Positions 16,694 through 24,880 of a DNA stretch of 36,709 bases are shown here, piece after piece. The notes beneath the pieces were generated by a model, which saw only the letters and a program-made list of their open reading frames with translations, did no database searches and was not told where the DNA came from. Both the position numbers and the translations under genes were made by a program. How positions within the stretch are numbered: position 1 is the stretch's first letter; every line of letters begins with the position of its first letter. The DNA lies in the NCBI GenBank assembly GCA_947177185.1, contig CAMWTJ010000017.1, positions 1 to 36,709 of the forward strand, read 5' to 3'. The DNA comes from an uncultured Porphyromonadaceae bacterium (lineage in GTDB: Bacteria; Bacteroidota; Bacteroidia; Bacteroidales; Muribaculaceae).

Positions 16694-17791
16694 TCAGTGC
16701 GCGGCGGCTTCGTGCGATGCTTCGCCGTGGTGCTCCTCGTTGGACAGCCCGATGAATATGGTGCTGAGCATTGTGAACACATAGGCCTGGATGAAACTTA
16801 CCAGCACGTCGATAAGCAGCATGAACACGCTGAACACCATCGACACCGCCGTGGCGACGCCTCCGGCCGCAGCGCTCACAGCCGCGAATATGAATATGAG
16901 CAATGTGAGCACAATCACTATCATGTGGCCACCCATCATGTTGGCAAACAGACGCACAGTCAGGGCGGCGGGCTTCGTGAACATGCCGAAGATTTCAATC
17001 ATGGGCATGATGGGAAGCGGAAACTTGAGCCACAGAGGCACATCGGGCCAGAATATCTCTTTCCAGTAATGGCGGTTGCCTGAGATATTGGTGACCAGGA
17101 ACGTCAGGAGCGCAAGCACGAGAGTGATGGCTATATTGCCCGTGAGGTTGGCACCGCCGGGAAAGACGACTATCAGGCCGAGAAGGTTCATGAAGAAGAT
17201 GAAGAAGAATACCGTGAGCAGATACGGCGCGAAGCGTCGCGCCTTGCTGCCCAGTGTGCTCTTGATCACCGACACGTATATGAAATCCACCAGCAGCTCC
17301 AAAAAGCCGAGTCCCTTGCGCGGCGCCTTGAATCCGTTGCGGCGATACCAGCGGGCGAGCCAAAGCATCAGACCGGCCACAAGCACTACGGAAATGAACA
17401 GCGCGCACACGTTTTTCGTGATTGAGAAATCCCACGGACGCGTTTCTTTGCCGTCGGGTCCGATTTCCACGATTTTACCACGGTACTCGCTGTCCTTGCC
17501 GCCGAGGCGGAAGCTCACATCGCCGTCGCGGTATGTTTCGCCGCCGGTGATGCGCGCCGAGGAGAACACGTGCAGTCCGCCGGTGCCCCACACTATGCAG
17601 GGCAGCGGCAGGCGGTGATGGTGGTCAAACGGCACCTCCCATCCGTAGCCGTCGCCAAGGTGCTCGAATATGATTTCCTTGGGGTTTATGGCAGACGCCT
17701 CGCCGTGCTGCCCTTCATGCGCTTCGGCGGAATATGCCGGCATGGTTGCGACAGCGAAGATGGCTGCGAATATGATAAACAATCGCTTCAT
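16694..17791 (-). CDS. atpB: ATP synthase Fo subunit a, with signal peptide and long N-terminal domain
   Basis: The protein has 365 residues from the ATG at 17791. That start gives a clean signal peptide (MKRLFIIFAAIFAVATMPAY); an upstream extension would run into atpC. The first hydrophobic segment of the conserved part begins near 127 (KNVCALFISVVLVAGLMLWL). Residues about 22-125 therefore form an extra domain outside the membrane, with His-rich pieces HEGQHGE and FDHHHR. The stator arginine is Arg280 in KPAALTVRLFANMMGGH, matching Arg210 of E. coli. The C-terminal helices end with a His-rich tail (EEHHGEASHEAAAH). E. coli subunit a has 271 residues, so the extra mass is mostly N-terminal, as in other Bacteroidetes/Chlorobi proteins I recall. 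Confidence 0.94.
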   Translation of the reverse strand: MKRLFIIFAAIFAVATMPAYSAEAHEGQHGEASAINPKEIIFEHLGDGYGWEVPFDHHHRLPLPCIVWGTGGLHVFSSARITGGETYRDGDVSFRLGGKDSEYRGKIVEIGPDGKETRPWDFSITKNVCALFISVVLVAGLMLWLARWYRRNGFKAPRKGLGFLELLVDFIYVSVIKSTLGSKARRFAPYLLTVFFFIFFMNLLGLIVVFPGGANLTGNIAITLVLALLTFLVTNISGNRHYWKEIFWPDVPLWLKFPLPIMPMIEIFGMFTKPAALTVRLFANMMGGHMIVIVLTLLIFIFAAVSAAAGGVATAVSMVFSVFMLLIDVLVSFIQAYVFTMLSTIFIGLSNEEHHGEASHEAAAH

Positions 17792-17810
17792 TGCAAAGAC
17801 GCGGATGGGA

Positions 17811-18047
17811 TTAATATACACAGACATTGATTACGTTGTTGTCCACATCGGCCACACCTCCCGTGATGGCACGGGTGTGCTCGCTGCCGTCGGGCGTGCG
17901 GTAGGCTACCGTGCCGGCCGACAGTATGGCCACAAGCGACGCGTGGTTGCGCAACACTGTGAAGGCGCCCTGCTGGCCGGGCAGCGTGGCTGAACTTACT
18001 TCGCCCTCGAATATCACTTCGGCCGCCGATATGACTTTCAGTATCAT
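17811..18047 (-). CDS. atpC: ATP synthase F1 subunit epsilon, beta-sandwich only
   Basis: This 78-residue protein contains the N-terminal beta-sandwich: LKVISAAEVIFEGEVSSATLPGQQG (about 3-27) and the segment LVAILSAGTVAYR. The C-terminal two-helix domain that in E. coli (139 residues) locks the enzyme against ATP hydrolysis is absent. The stop codon is clean and the next gene starts 19 bases later, so this is a natural short form rather than a frameshift. It couples gamma to the c ring. It lies 26 bases after atpD, the usual Bacteroidetes order atpD-atpC first. Confidence 0.93.
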   Translation of the reverse strand: MILKVISAAEVIFEGEVSSATLPGQQGAFTVLRNHASLVAILSAGTVAYRTPDGSEHTRAITGGVADVDNNVINVCVY

Positions 18048-18073
18048 GACTGTGTGCTGTTGGATTTATAGGA

Positions 18074-19582
<1,509 letters not shown>

Positions 19583-19613
19583 TTATTTGGGAAGGGATTG
19601 ATGTACTTGATAG

Positions 19614-20690
19614 TTAGAAATGCCAGCCAAAGACTATAACGCATGTCATAAGCACAAGGTTGAAAAGACCTATGGGTAAAAGGTATTTCCATTCCATGGC
19701 GAGCACCTGGTCGATACGCAGACGGGGGAAAGTCCACTTGAACCATATGATGATGCCGCTGAGCGCTATAGCCTTGCCGATGAACCACACCACGGAGGGT
19801 ATGAAATCCATTATATGATTGAACGCGGTCCATCCGGGAATGTGCAGGGGCATCCAGCCGCCGAAGAAGAGCAGCGAGGCCACACCTGCCACGATGAACA
19901 GGTTGAGATATTCGGCCAGATAGAAGAATCCGAAATGTATGCCGGAGTACTCCGTGTGATAGCCTGCCGTGAGCTCGCTTTCAGCCTCGGGAAGGTCGAA
20001 CGGGCCACGGTTGGTTTCGGCCGTACCGGCAATCATATAGATGACGAACGCGATAATGGCGGGCACATGGCCTTTGAAGATGAACCAGCAGTCCTGCTGT
20101 TCGGCCACTATCTCGCCCACGTTCATGGTGCCGGCGAAGCAGACCATGGTGATGACGCTGAGGCCGATCGACAGCTCGTAGCTGACCATCTGCGCGCCGG
20201 AGCGCATGGCACCTATGAGTGTGAACTTGTTGTTCGACGACCATCCGGCGAGCAGGATACCGAGCACACCGATGCTCGAAACCGCAAGCAGGAAGAATAT
20301 GCCGATATTGAAATCGATTATCTGCAGCCCGTTGCCCCAGGGAAGCACAGCGAAGGCGAGCATGGAGGCGAGTATCACGAGATACGGAGCAAGCGCAAAA
20401 AGGAACTTGTCGACATGATTGAGCGAAATCAGCTCCTTGATGAGAATCTTGAACATATCGGCAAAGCTCTGCAGCAGTCCCCAGGGACCTACGCGGTTGG
20501 GGCCCAGGCGGCACTGGATGGCCGCGCAGAATTTACGTTCGTAGTATATGTAGAAAAGAGCCAGGAGCGAATAGGCAAGCAGAAGGCCCACGCCTATCAG
20601 CACACACTCCACCGTGACTGTGAGCCACGCGGGCATAAAGCCCGAGAGAAAGGAGTGGATGGCATCGGTGATTACCGACAGATCGTACAT
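19614..20690 (-). CDS. nuoH: NADH-quinone oxidoreductase (complex I) subunit H
   Basis: This 358-residue membrane protein has eight hydrophobic helices. It forms the quinone chamber next to NuoB/NuoD. Motifs include [20 protein letters not shown] (about 49-68), [34 protein letters not shown] with the conserved acidic loop, and [21 protein letters not shown] (split). The C-terminal [19 protein letters not shown] is typical. It is the last nuo gene before the atp block. Spacing is 36 bases after nuoCD and 37 before atpD. Confidence 0.95.
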   Translation of the reverse strand: MYDLSVITDAIHSFLSGFMPAWLTVTVECVLIGVGLLLAYSLLALFYIYYERKFCAAIQCRLGPNRVGPWGLLQSFADMFKILIKELISLNHVDKFLFALAPYLVILASMLAFAVLPWGNGLQIIDFNIGIFFLLAVSSIGVLGILLAGWSSNNKFTLIGAMRSGAQMVSYELSIGLSVITMVCFAGTMNVGEIVAEQQDCWFIFKGHVPAIIAFVIYMIAGTAETNRGPFDLPEAESELTAGYHTEYSGIHFGFFYLAEYLNLFIVAGVASLLFFGGWMPLHIPGWTAFNHIMDFIPSVVWFIGKAIALSGIIIWFKWTFPRLRIDQVLAMEWKYLLPIGLFNLVLMTCVIVFGWHF

Positions 20691-20726
20691 GATGCGTTGT
20701 GTATAATTGGTTTATTACTTTTTGAA

Positions 20727-22361
20727 TTAACGGTCCATGTCGGGCACGATATAGTCGAGCGAGCCACCGATGGTGATAAGGTCGGCAATTTTCTCGCCAC
20801 GGGTGAGGTGGTCGACGACACCTGCCGCAGGCATCGAGGGTGTGGCATACTTGAGGCGGGCGGGCTTGGTGCCACCGTCGCTTTCGAGGTGTATGCCGAA
20901 CACACCGCGGCAGCCTTCCACTATCTGGAACCACTGGCCGGCGGGCAGTTTCAGCACCTTGGGCACTTTGGCCTGGATGTCGCCCTCGGGTATATTGTCG
21001 ACGAGCTGCTCGAGTATGCGGGCGCTCTGCTCTATTTCGGCAAGGCGCACCTTGAAACGCGCCATGGAGTCGCCTTCGGTGAGCACCACCTCGTCGAAAT
21101 CGAGATCGGAGTAGATGCTGTACGGACGCCATTTGCGCACGTCGCAGGCCCAGCCGGAAGCACGGCCGCTGGGGCCGGTGACACCGTAGCTAATGGCGTC
21201 TTCACGCGACAGAACGCCGACGCCTTCCATGCGGTTGCGGGCTATCACATTGCCCACGAACACCTTTTTGTATTCCTTGATATTGGCGGGCAGCACTTTC
21301 AGCAGCGCCTTGACATCGTTTTGGAAATTGGCGTCGAGATCCTGCATCACACCGCCGATGCAATCGTAGTTGAAGCTCATGCGGGCTCCGCAGGTGCGCT
21401 CGAGGATGTCGAGAATCTGCTCGCGCACGCGGAGCGTGTAGAACAGCATCGACGTGGCACCGAGGTCCATGCAGAAGGTGCCCATGAAGAGGCAGTGCGA
21501 GGCGATGCGCGACAGCTCGTCCATCATCACTCGTATCACCTGCGCGCGGCGGGGCACTTCGATGCCGGCGGCACGTTCGTAGACCATGCAGACGCCGTGA
21601 TGGTAGTTCAGAGCCGAGAAATAGTCCATACGGTCGAGGAACGGGAGCGACTGCGCGTAGGTCTGCTGCTCGTTGAGCTTTTCGATACCGCGGTGTATGT
21701 AGCCCATGTAGACGTCGATTTTCTTGATGGTTTCGCCATCAACAGCCGTACGGAAACGCAACACACCGTGTGTGGCGGGGTGCTGCGGGCCGATATTGAC
21801 CACAAAATCGTCCGGGGCGAACACCTCTACCTGCTCCGACACGAGATTGCCTTCGGCGTCCTTGGTCCACTTGGTGGTGAAATCGCTCTGGCGCTCATTG
21901 TCGCGGGGCACGGGGTTGATATTGGGAGATGCGTCGTAGTCCTTGCGCAGGGGGTAGCCTTTCCAGTCTATGCTGAGGAAAAGGCGACGCATGTCGGGAT
22001 TGTTCAGGAATATTATGCCGAAGAAATCGTAGACTTCGCGCTCGTACAGACCGGCTACAGCCCATATGTCGCTCACGGAGTGGAGCACGGGACGCTCGCG
22101 GTCGCCGGTGGCGAGCACCGTCACGCCCAGGTTGGTATTGTGGCGCGTCGACATCATGTAGTAAACGCAGCCCATGGATTCCACATGGTCGAAGCCTGCT
22201 ATAGTCACGAGATAGTCCATCTCGAGATTGGCGTCGTGGCGCAACGCCTTGGCCAGCTCATGCCAATGAGCGTCGTCGACGGATATCATCGGCGCGCCGT
22301 CCACCTCGGCGACAGTGGCCGCGGGGCAGATTTTGGCAATTATTTCATTAAGAGTTGCCAT
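20727..22361 (-). CDS. nuoCD: NADH-quinone oxidoreductase (complex I) fused subunits C and D
   Basis: This 544-residue protein joins NuoC (about 1-150) to NuoD (about 165-544). The NuoC part shows REVYDFFGIIFLNNPDMRRL and WKGYPLRKDY. The NuoD part starts near NIGPQHPATHGVLRF (quinone-site His) and ends with SLDYIVPDMDR, close to the universal GSLDxVxxDxDR ending. No B-family fusion is present. The linker around 150-165 is short. Fused NuoCD is common in Bacteroidetes and in enterobacteria. It lies 54 bases after nuoB. Confidence 0.95.
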   Translation of the reverse strand: MATLNEIIAKICPAATVAEVDGAPMISVDDAHWHELAKALRHDANLEMDYLVTIAGFDHVESMGCVYYMMSTRHNTNLGVTVLATGDRERPVLHSVSDIWAVAGLYEREVYDFFGIIFLNNPDMRRLFLSIDWKGYPLRKDYDASPNINPVPRDNERQSDFTTKWTKDAEGNLVSEQVEVFAPDDFVVNIGPQHPATHGVLRFRTAVDGETIKKIDVYMGYIHRGIEKLNEQQTYAQSLPFLDRMDYFSALNYHHGVCMVYERAAGIEVPRRAQVIRVMMDELSRIASHCLFMGTFCMDLGATSMLFYTLRVREQILDILERTCGARMSFNYDCIGGVMQDLDANFQNDVKALLKVLPANIKEYKKVFVGNVIARNRMEGVGVLSREDAISYGVTGPSGRASGWACDVRKWRPYSIYSDLDFDEVVLTEGDSMARFKVRLAEIEQSARILEQLVDNIPEGDIQAKVPKVLKLPAGQWFQIVEGCRGVFGIHLESDGGTKPARLKYATPSMPAAGVVDHLTRGEKIADLITIGGSLDYIVPDMDR

Positions 22362-22415
22362 ATATTATATTATTGTATATCTATTGAAGACGTGATGTGT
22401 TGGATACTCTCGCGC

Positions 22416-23075
22416 TTATTGCTTGTCGGTCACAGGGGCTTCGGGTGCCGAGGTGTTGAACTCGGCGCTATCGTTCACTCCTTCCACGGGATGCTCACGC
22501 AGGAACTCCTGCTGCTTCTGCTGCCTGTTGACACCGCCGAAGAAACGCTCCACCTTCACTTTGCGCGAAAGCTGCATGATGGAATAAATCATGGCTTCGG
22601 GGCGGGGCGGACAGCCGGGCAGGAACACGTCGACCGGGATAATCTGGTCAACGCCCTTGACCACATGATAGCTGTCGCGGAACGGACCGCCGCTGATGGC
22701 GCACGCGCCGGTGGCAATCACATATTTCGGTTCGGCCATCTGGTCGTACAGACGACGCAGCACAGGCGCCATACGGTGCACGATGGTGCCGGCCACCATT
22801 ATAAAGTCGGCCTGACGGGGCGACGAACGCGCCACTTCCCATCCGAAACGCGCCATATCGTAGCGCGCAGCGCCAAGGCTCACGAATTCGATGCCGCAGC
22901 AGCTTGTAGCGAAGGTCAGAGGCCACAGCGAGTTGGAGCGGCCCCAGTTGATAAGCTTGTCGAGAGAGCCGACCACGACATTGGTGCCGTTTTCCTGCAG
23001 CTCTTTTACGAGAGATTCAATATATTCGTTGTCTTTGAACGCCTCATAGGGCATTCCCTGTGCGGTTACTTCCAT
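22416..23075 (-). CDS. nuoB: NADH-quinone oxidoreductase (complex I) subunit B
   Basis: This 219-residue peripheral subunit carries the terminal [4Fe-4S] cluster N2. The ligand cysteines are visible in [12 protein letters not shown] (two adjacent Cys), [10 protein letters not shown], and [11 protein letters not shown]. It hands electrons to quinone at the interface with NuoD and NuoH. The C-terminal about 50 residues (after [12 protein letters not shown]) are an unconserved polar tail. Its start overlaps the end of nuoA by ten bases, indicating translational coupling. Confidence 0.96.
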   Translation of the reverse strand: MEVTAQGMPYEAFKDNEYIESLVKELQENGTNVVVGSLDKLINWGRSNSLWPLTFATSCCGIEFVSLGAARYDMARFGWEVARSSPRQADFIMVAGTIVHRMAPVLRRLYDQMAEPKYVIATGACAISGGPFRDSYHVVKGVDQIIPVDVFLPGCPPRPEAMIYSIMQLSRKVKVERFFGGVNRQQKQQEFLREHPVEGVNDSAEFNTSAPEAPVTDKQ

Positions 23076-23446
23076 TCCAACGCTCCTTTCCGCCAGGCAT
23101 AAACAAGGCCCAGCACTAACACTCCGAAAAACACTGCGATGCTCACAAGGCCGCCGACGCCCATCTCGCGGACACGTACTGCCCAGGGGAAGAGGAACAC
23201 CGTTTCGACGTCGAACATCAGAAACAGAATTGCGAACAGGTAATAGCCCACCTTAAACTGAGCCATGCTTTCGCCTCGCGTGGGGATACCGCACTCGTAG
23301 GCTTCGCCCTTCTGCGCGTTGAACGATTTAGGCGAAATCAGGCCGGCGAGCCAGAGGGCAAGCGCCACAAGGCCGATGCCGGTAAGGGCTGCCGTAATGG
23401 CCAGCAGGCCATTGTTGGAGATTCCGAAAATGTCTAATGCGATCAT
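23066..23446 (-). CDS. nuoA: NADH-quinone oxidoreductase (complex I) subunit A
   Basis: The protein has 126 residues from the ATG at 23446; a GTG at 23470 is a less likely start. Three membrane helices lie at about 8-34, 60-85 and 94-116. Family motifs are [11 protein letters not shown] with the conserved TM1-2 loop cysteine, then [26 protein letters not shown]. This is the first gene of the 18-gene nuo-atp cluster. The transcript appears to start about 130 bases upstream. Confidence 0.94.
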   Translation of the reverse strand: MIALDIFGISNNGLLAITAALTGIGLVALALWLAGLISPKSFNAQKGEAYECGIPTRGESMAQFKVGYYLFAILFLMFDVETVFLFPWAVRVREMGVGGLVSIAVFFGVLVLGLVYAWRKGALEWK

Positions 23447-23472
23447 ATCGTAATTTAAATTTATTTTCACTC

Positions 23473-23503
23473 AAAAAAAGCCACAAGGGCCGCCGCAGAC
23501 GGC
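23473..23503 (-). promoter_or_regulatory. Possible attenuator in the nuo-atp leader
   Basis: In the leader of the cluster the minus strand has a GC-rich stretch (GCCGTCTGCGGC, then GGCCCTTGTGGC) followed directly by seven T residues, about 27 bases before the nuoA ATG. Short stems can form (GCCG/CGGC; GCC/GGC), but they are weak. It could be a leaky terminator or attenuator. Confidence 0.3.
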
Positions 23504-23586
23504 TGCGCATCAGCAACCACCCTATCAATCAGCGACATATGCTTGCGTCGAAGTGTTTTCAAGGCACTTGGGCATTATTTTTCCGT

Positions 23587-23595
23587 GCAAATTTA
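23587..23595 (-). promoter_or_regulatory. Promoter of the nuo-atp cluster
   Basis: On the minus strand the sequence reads TAAATTTGC, a perfect -7 box. A TTGG at 23622-23619 is the only -33 candidate and its spacing is a little long. Transcription would begin near 23580, giving a leader of about 135 bases. It is the only consensus box upstream of any gene in the 17 kb cluster on this strand that I found at gene boundaries. Confidence 0.6.
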
Positions 23596-23673
23596 GCAAA
23601 TAATCCTTACATAACTGCCCAACTTTCGTGTTTAATTTTCATTTTTACGCATAAAAAGACAAGAAAACGACAT

Positions 23674-23708
23674 AAAAAAGATAGCCTGCAGCAAAAGCTA
23701 CAAGCTAT
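23674..23708 (-). terminator. Terminator after tRNA-Pro
   Basis: On the minus strand ATAGC plus TGTAGC (23708-23697) pair with GCTGCA plus GCTAT (23692-23681) around a TTTT loop, with one mismatch and one wobble pair, followed by TTTTTT. It insulates the tRNA gene from the nuo promoter downstream. Confidence 0.8.
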
Positions 23709-23718
23709 TTGGTCATAG

Positions 23719-23792
23719 TCGGGGTGACAGGATTCGAACCTGCGACCACCTGGTCCCAAACCAGGTGCGCTACCGGACTGCGCTACGCCCCG
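23719..23792 (-). tRNA. tRNA-Pro (anticodon TGG)
   Basis: The 74-base cloverleaf is read on the minus strand. The acceptor is CGGGGCG/CACCCCG, the D stem GCGC/GCGC, and the anticodon stem CCTGG/CCAGG with loop TTTGGGA, so the anticodon is TGG. The T arm is GCAGG-TTCGAAT-CCTGT, the discriminator A. The acceptor has one mismatch (C6 against A67), where a T-A pair is usual. The 3' CCA is not encoded and must be added by the CCA enzyme. Confidence 0.95.
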
Positions 23793-23805
23793 GACTTTGC
23801 GGCAA

Positions 23806-23837
23806 CAAAATTACAACTTTTTTTTTATTCAGACAAA
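23806..23837 (-). promoter_or_regulatory. Promoter of tRNA-Pro
   Basis: On the minus strand -33 TTTG (23837-23834), a 20-base spacer and -7 TAATTTTG (23813-23806) match the Bacteroidetes consensus fully. Transcription would start just upstream of the mature tRNA 5' end at 23792. Confidence 0.75.
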
Positions 23838-23852
23838 TTCTGTGTATTTTTG
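23821..23852 (+). promoter_or_regulatory. Promoter of the DUF3298-like lipoprotein gene
   Basis: The -7 box TATTTTTG (23845-23852) has a 20-base spacer to TTTT at 23821-23824. It overlaps the divergent tRNA-Pro promoter. Transcription would start near 23858, about 90 bases before the ATG at 23949. Confidence 0.6.
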
Positions 23853-23948
23853 CGCCCCGAACGAACACGCCCGCGGCAACGCGCGTTTTCCAAATATGCA
23901 GACATCTCTATTTCTATGCAAAAAAACCTTTTCATACATTCCCTGATT

Positions 23949-24779
23949 ATGAAAAAAACAGCGATAACATGCATACTGGGCGCTCTGGCGCTATCCTTTC
24001 TTGCCCCCTCGTGCTCCGACACAGGAGCCGAACACCTTTCCGCATCGTTTGAGGCCGCTACGGCCTCGGCAAAGTACCGCCTGCAGAACTCGGCCCGGGA
24101 ATACGGCACCGAAGAAGACATCCTGTACTCCGAATCCATCAACGTGCTGATGCCCGTGAAGCTGTTCGGCGCCGACGTGAAAGGGCTGCGCGACAGCATA
24201 GTCAAACTCGCGTTCGACACCGCGGGGTGCAGCCTGCCCGACGCCATAGACGCCTACGTGGCCCGGACGGTATCGCAATATGGCTACAAAGTGTGCGACG
24301 CCGACTCACTGCCCACCGACGGCACCTCGCCCGACGGCTTCACCAACATAACGGGAGCCGTGGTGAATCTCACGCCTGAGATACTTGTGTACTGCGTCAC
24401 CACCGACGAATACCGCCCGCGTGCCGCCCACGGCCTCAGCACCAACTACTATCTGAATTTCGACATCAATGGCTCGCGCGTGCTCACTTTTGCCGAGATA
24501 TTCGACTCTGCCAAAACCGATTCGCTGGCCGCCGCGATTCAGACACAGGCCGACGCCCTCGAACAGGTGCTCGGCCCCACCACCATAACAGCTCTTCCGG
24601 CCGGCAACAATTTCATGCTCTCCCCCTCGGGCGAGATAGTGTTCGTGTACCAGCCCTACGAGGTGGCCAGTTTCGCGCAGGGAGCTATACGCGTATCGTT
24701 TTATCCCTACGAGCTCTCGCAGTTCATGACCCCGGCGGGAGCGGAATTCTTCAACGTGTCGGATTTGACACAGCAATGA
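23949..24779 (+). CDS. DUF3298/RsiV-like lipoprotein
   Basis: The protein has 276 residues from the ATG at 23949; an in-frame ATG at 23916 is possible but only adds 11 residues before the same signal peptide. The signal peptide MKKTAITCILGALALSFLAP ends at the lipobox with Cys22, so the protein is a lipoprotein. The later half (about 165-265) has the layout of DUF3298: YYLNFDINGSRVLTFAEIFDS, then a helix (ADALEQVLG), then NNFMLSPSGEIVFVYQPYEVASFAQG and FYPYELSQFMTP. This fold is found in the sigma-factor inhibitor RsiV and in other Bacteroidetes lipoproteins; no lysozyme-binding or sigma-factor partner is seen here. Function is unknown. It is followed by the M16 protease gene 101 bases downstream. 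Confidence 0.75.
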   Translation: MKKTAITCILGALALSFLAPSCSDTGAEHLSASFEAATASAKYRLQNSAREYGTEEDILYSESINVLMPVKLFGADVKGLRDSIVKLAFDTAGCSLPDAIDAYVARTVSQYGYKVCDADSLPTDGTSPDGFTNITGAVVNLTPEILVYCVTTDEYRPRAAHGLSTNYYLNFDINGSRVLTFAEIFDSAKTDSLAAAIQTQADALEQVLGPTTITALPAGNNFMLSPSGEIVFVYQPYEVASFAQGAIRVSFYPYELSQFMTPAGAEFFNVSDLTQQ

Positions 24780-24797
24780 CCGCATTAAGATTTTTTA

Positions 24798-24833
24798 ACG
24801 CTGCGTGTTGTCACTTTTGGCAACACGCAGCGT
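24798..24833. terminator. Perfect hairpin between the DUF3298-like and M16 genes
   Basis: ACGCTGCGTGTTG (24798-24810) pairs perfectly with CAACACGCAGCGT (24821-24833) around a 10-base loop. No T run follows on the plus strand, so it may be a weak terminator, a processing site or an mRNA-stabilising stem. Confidence 0.5.
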
Positions 24834-24880
24834 CAAATATATCAAAATAATATCCAAACATCATACACATTACAAACGCA

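Noticed and set aside
17792-17827. Longer start for atpB overlapping atpC
   Set aside because: It would put 12 polar residues before a complete signal peptide; the ATG at 17791 fits better.
19815-23102. Very long open frame (1095 codons) on the plus strand opposite nuoH, nuoCD and nuoB
   Set aside because: It is antisense to clearly conserved genes, its product is a His/Ala/Glu-rich composition typical of GC-rich shadow frames, and it has no recognisable domain.
23709-23948. Upstream extension of the DUF3298-like gene
   Set aside because: The extended frame crosses the tRNA-Pro gene and the promoter; the signal peptide begins at 23949 or 23916.
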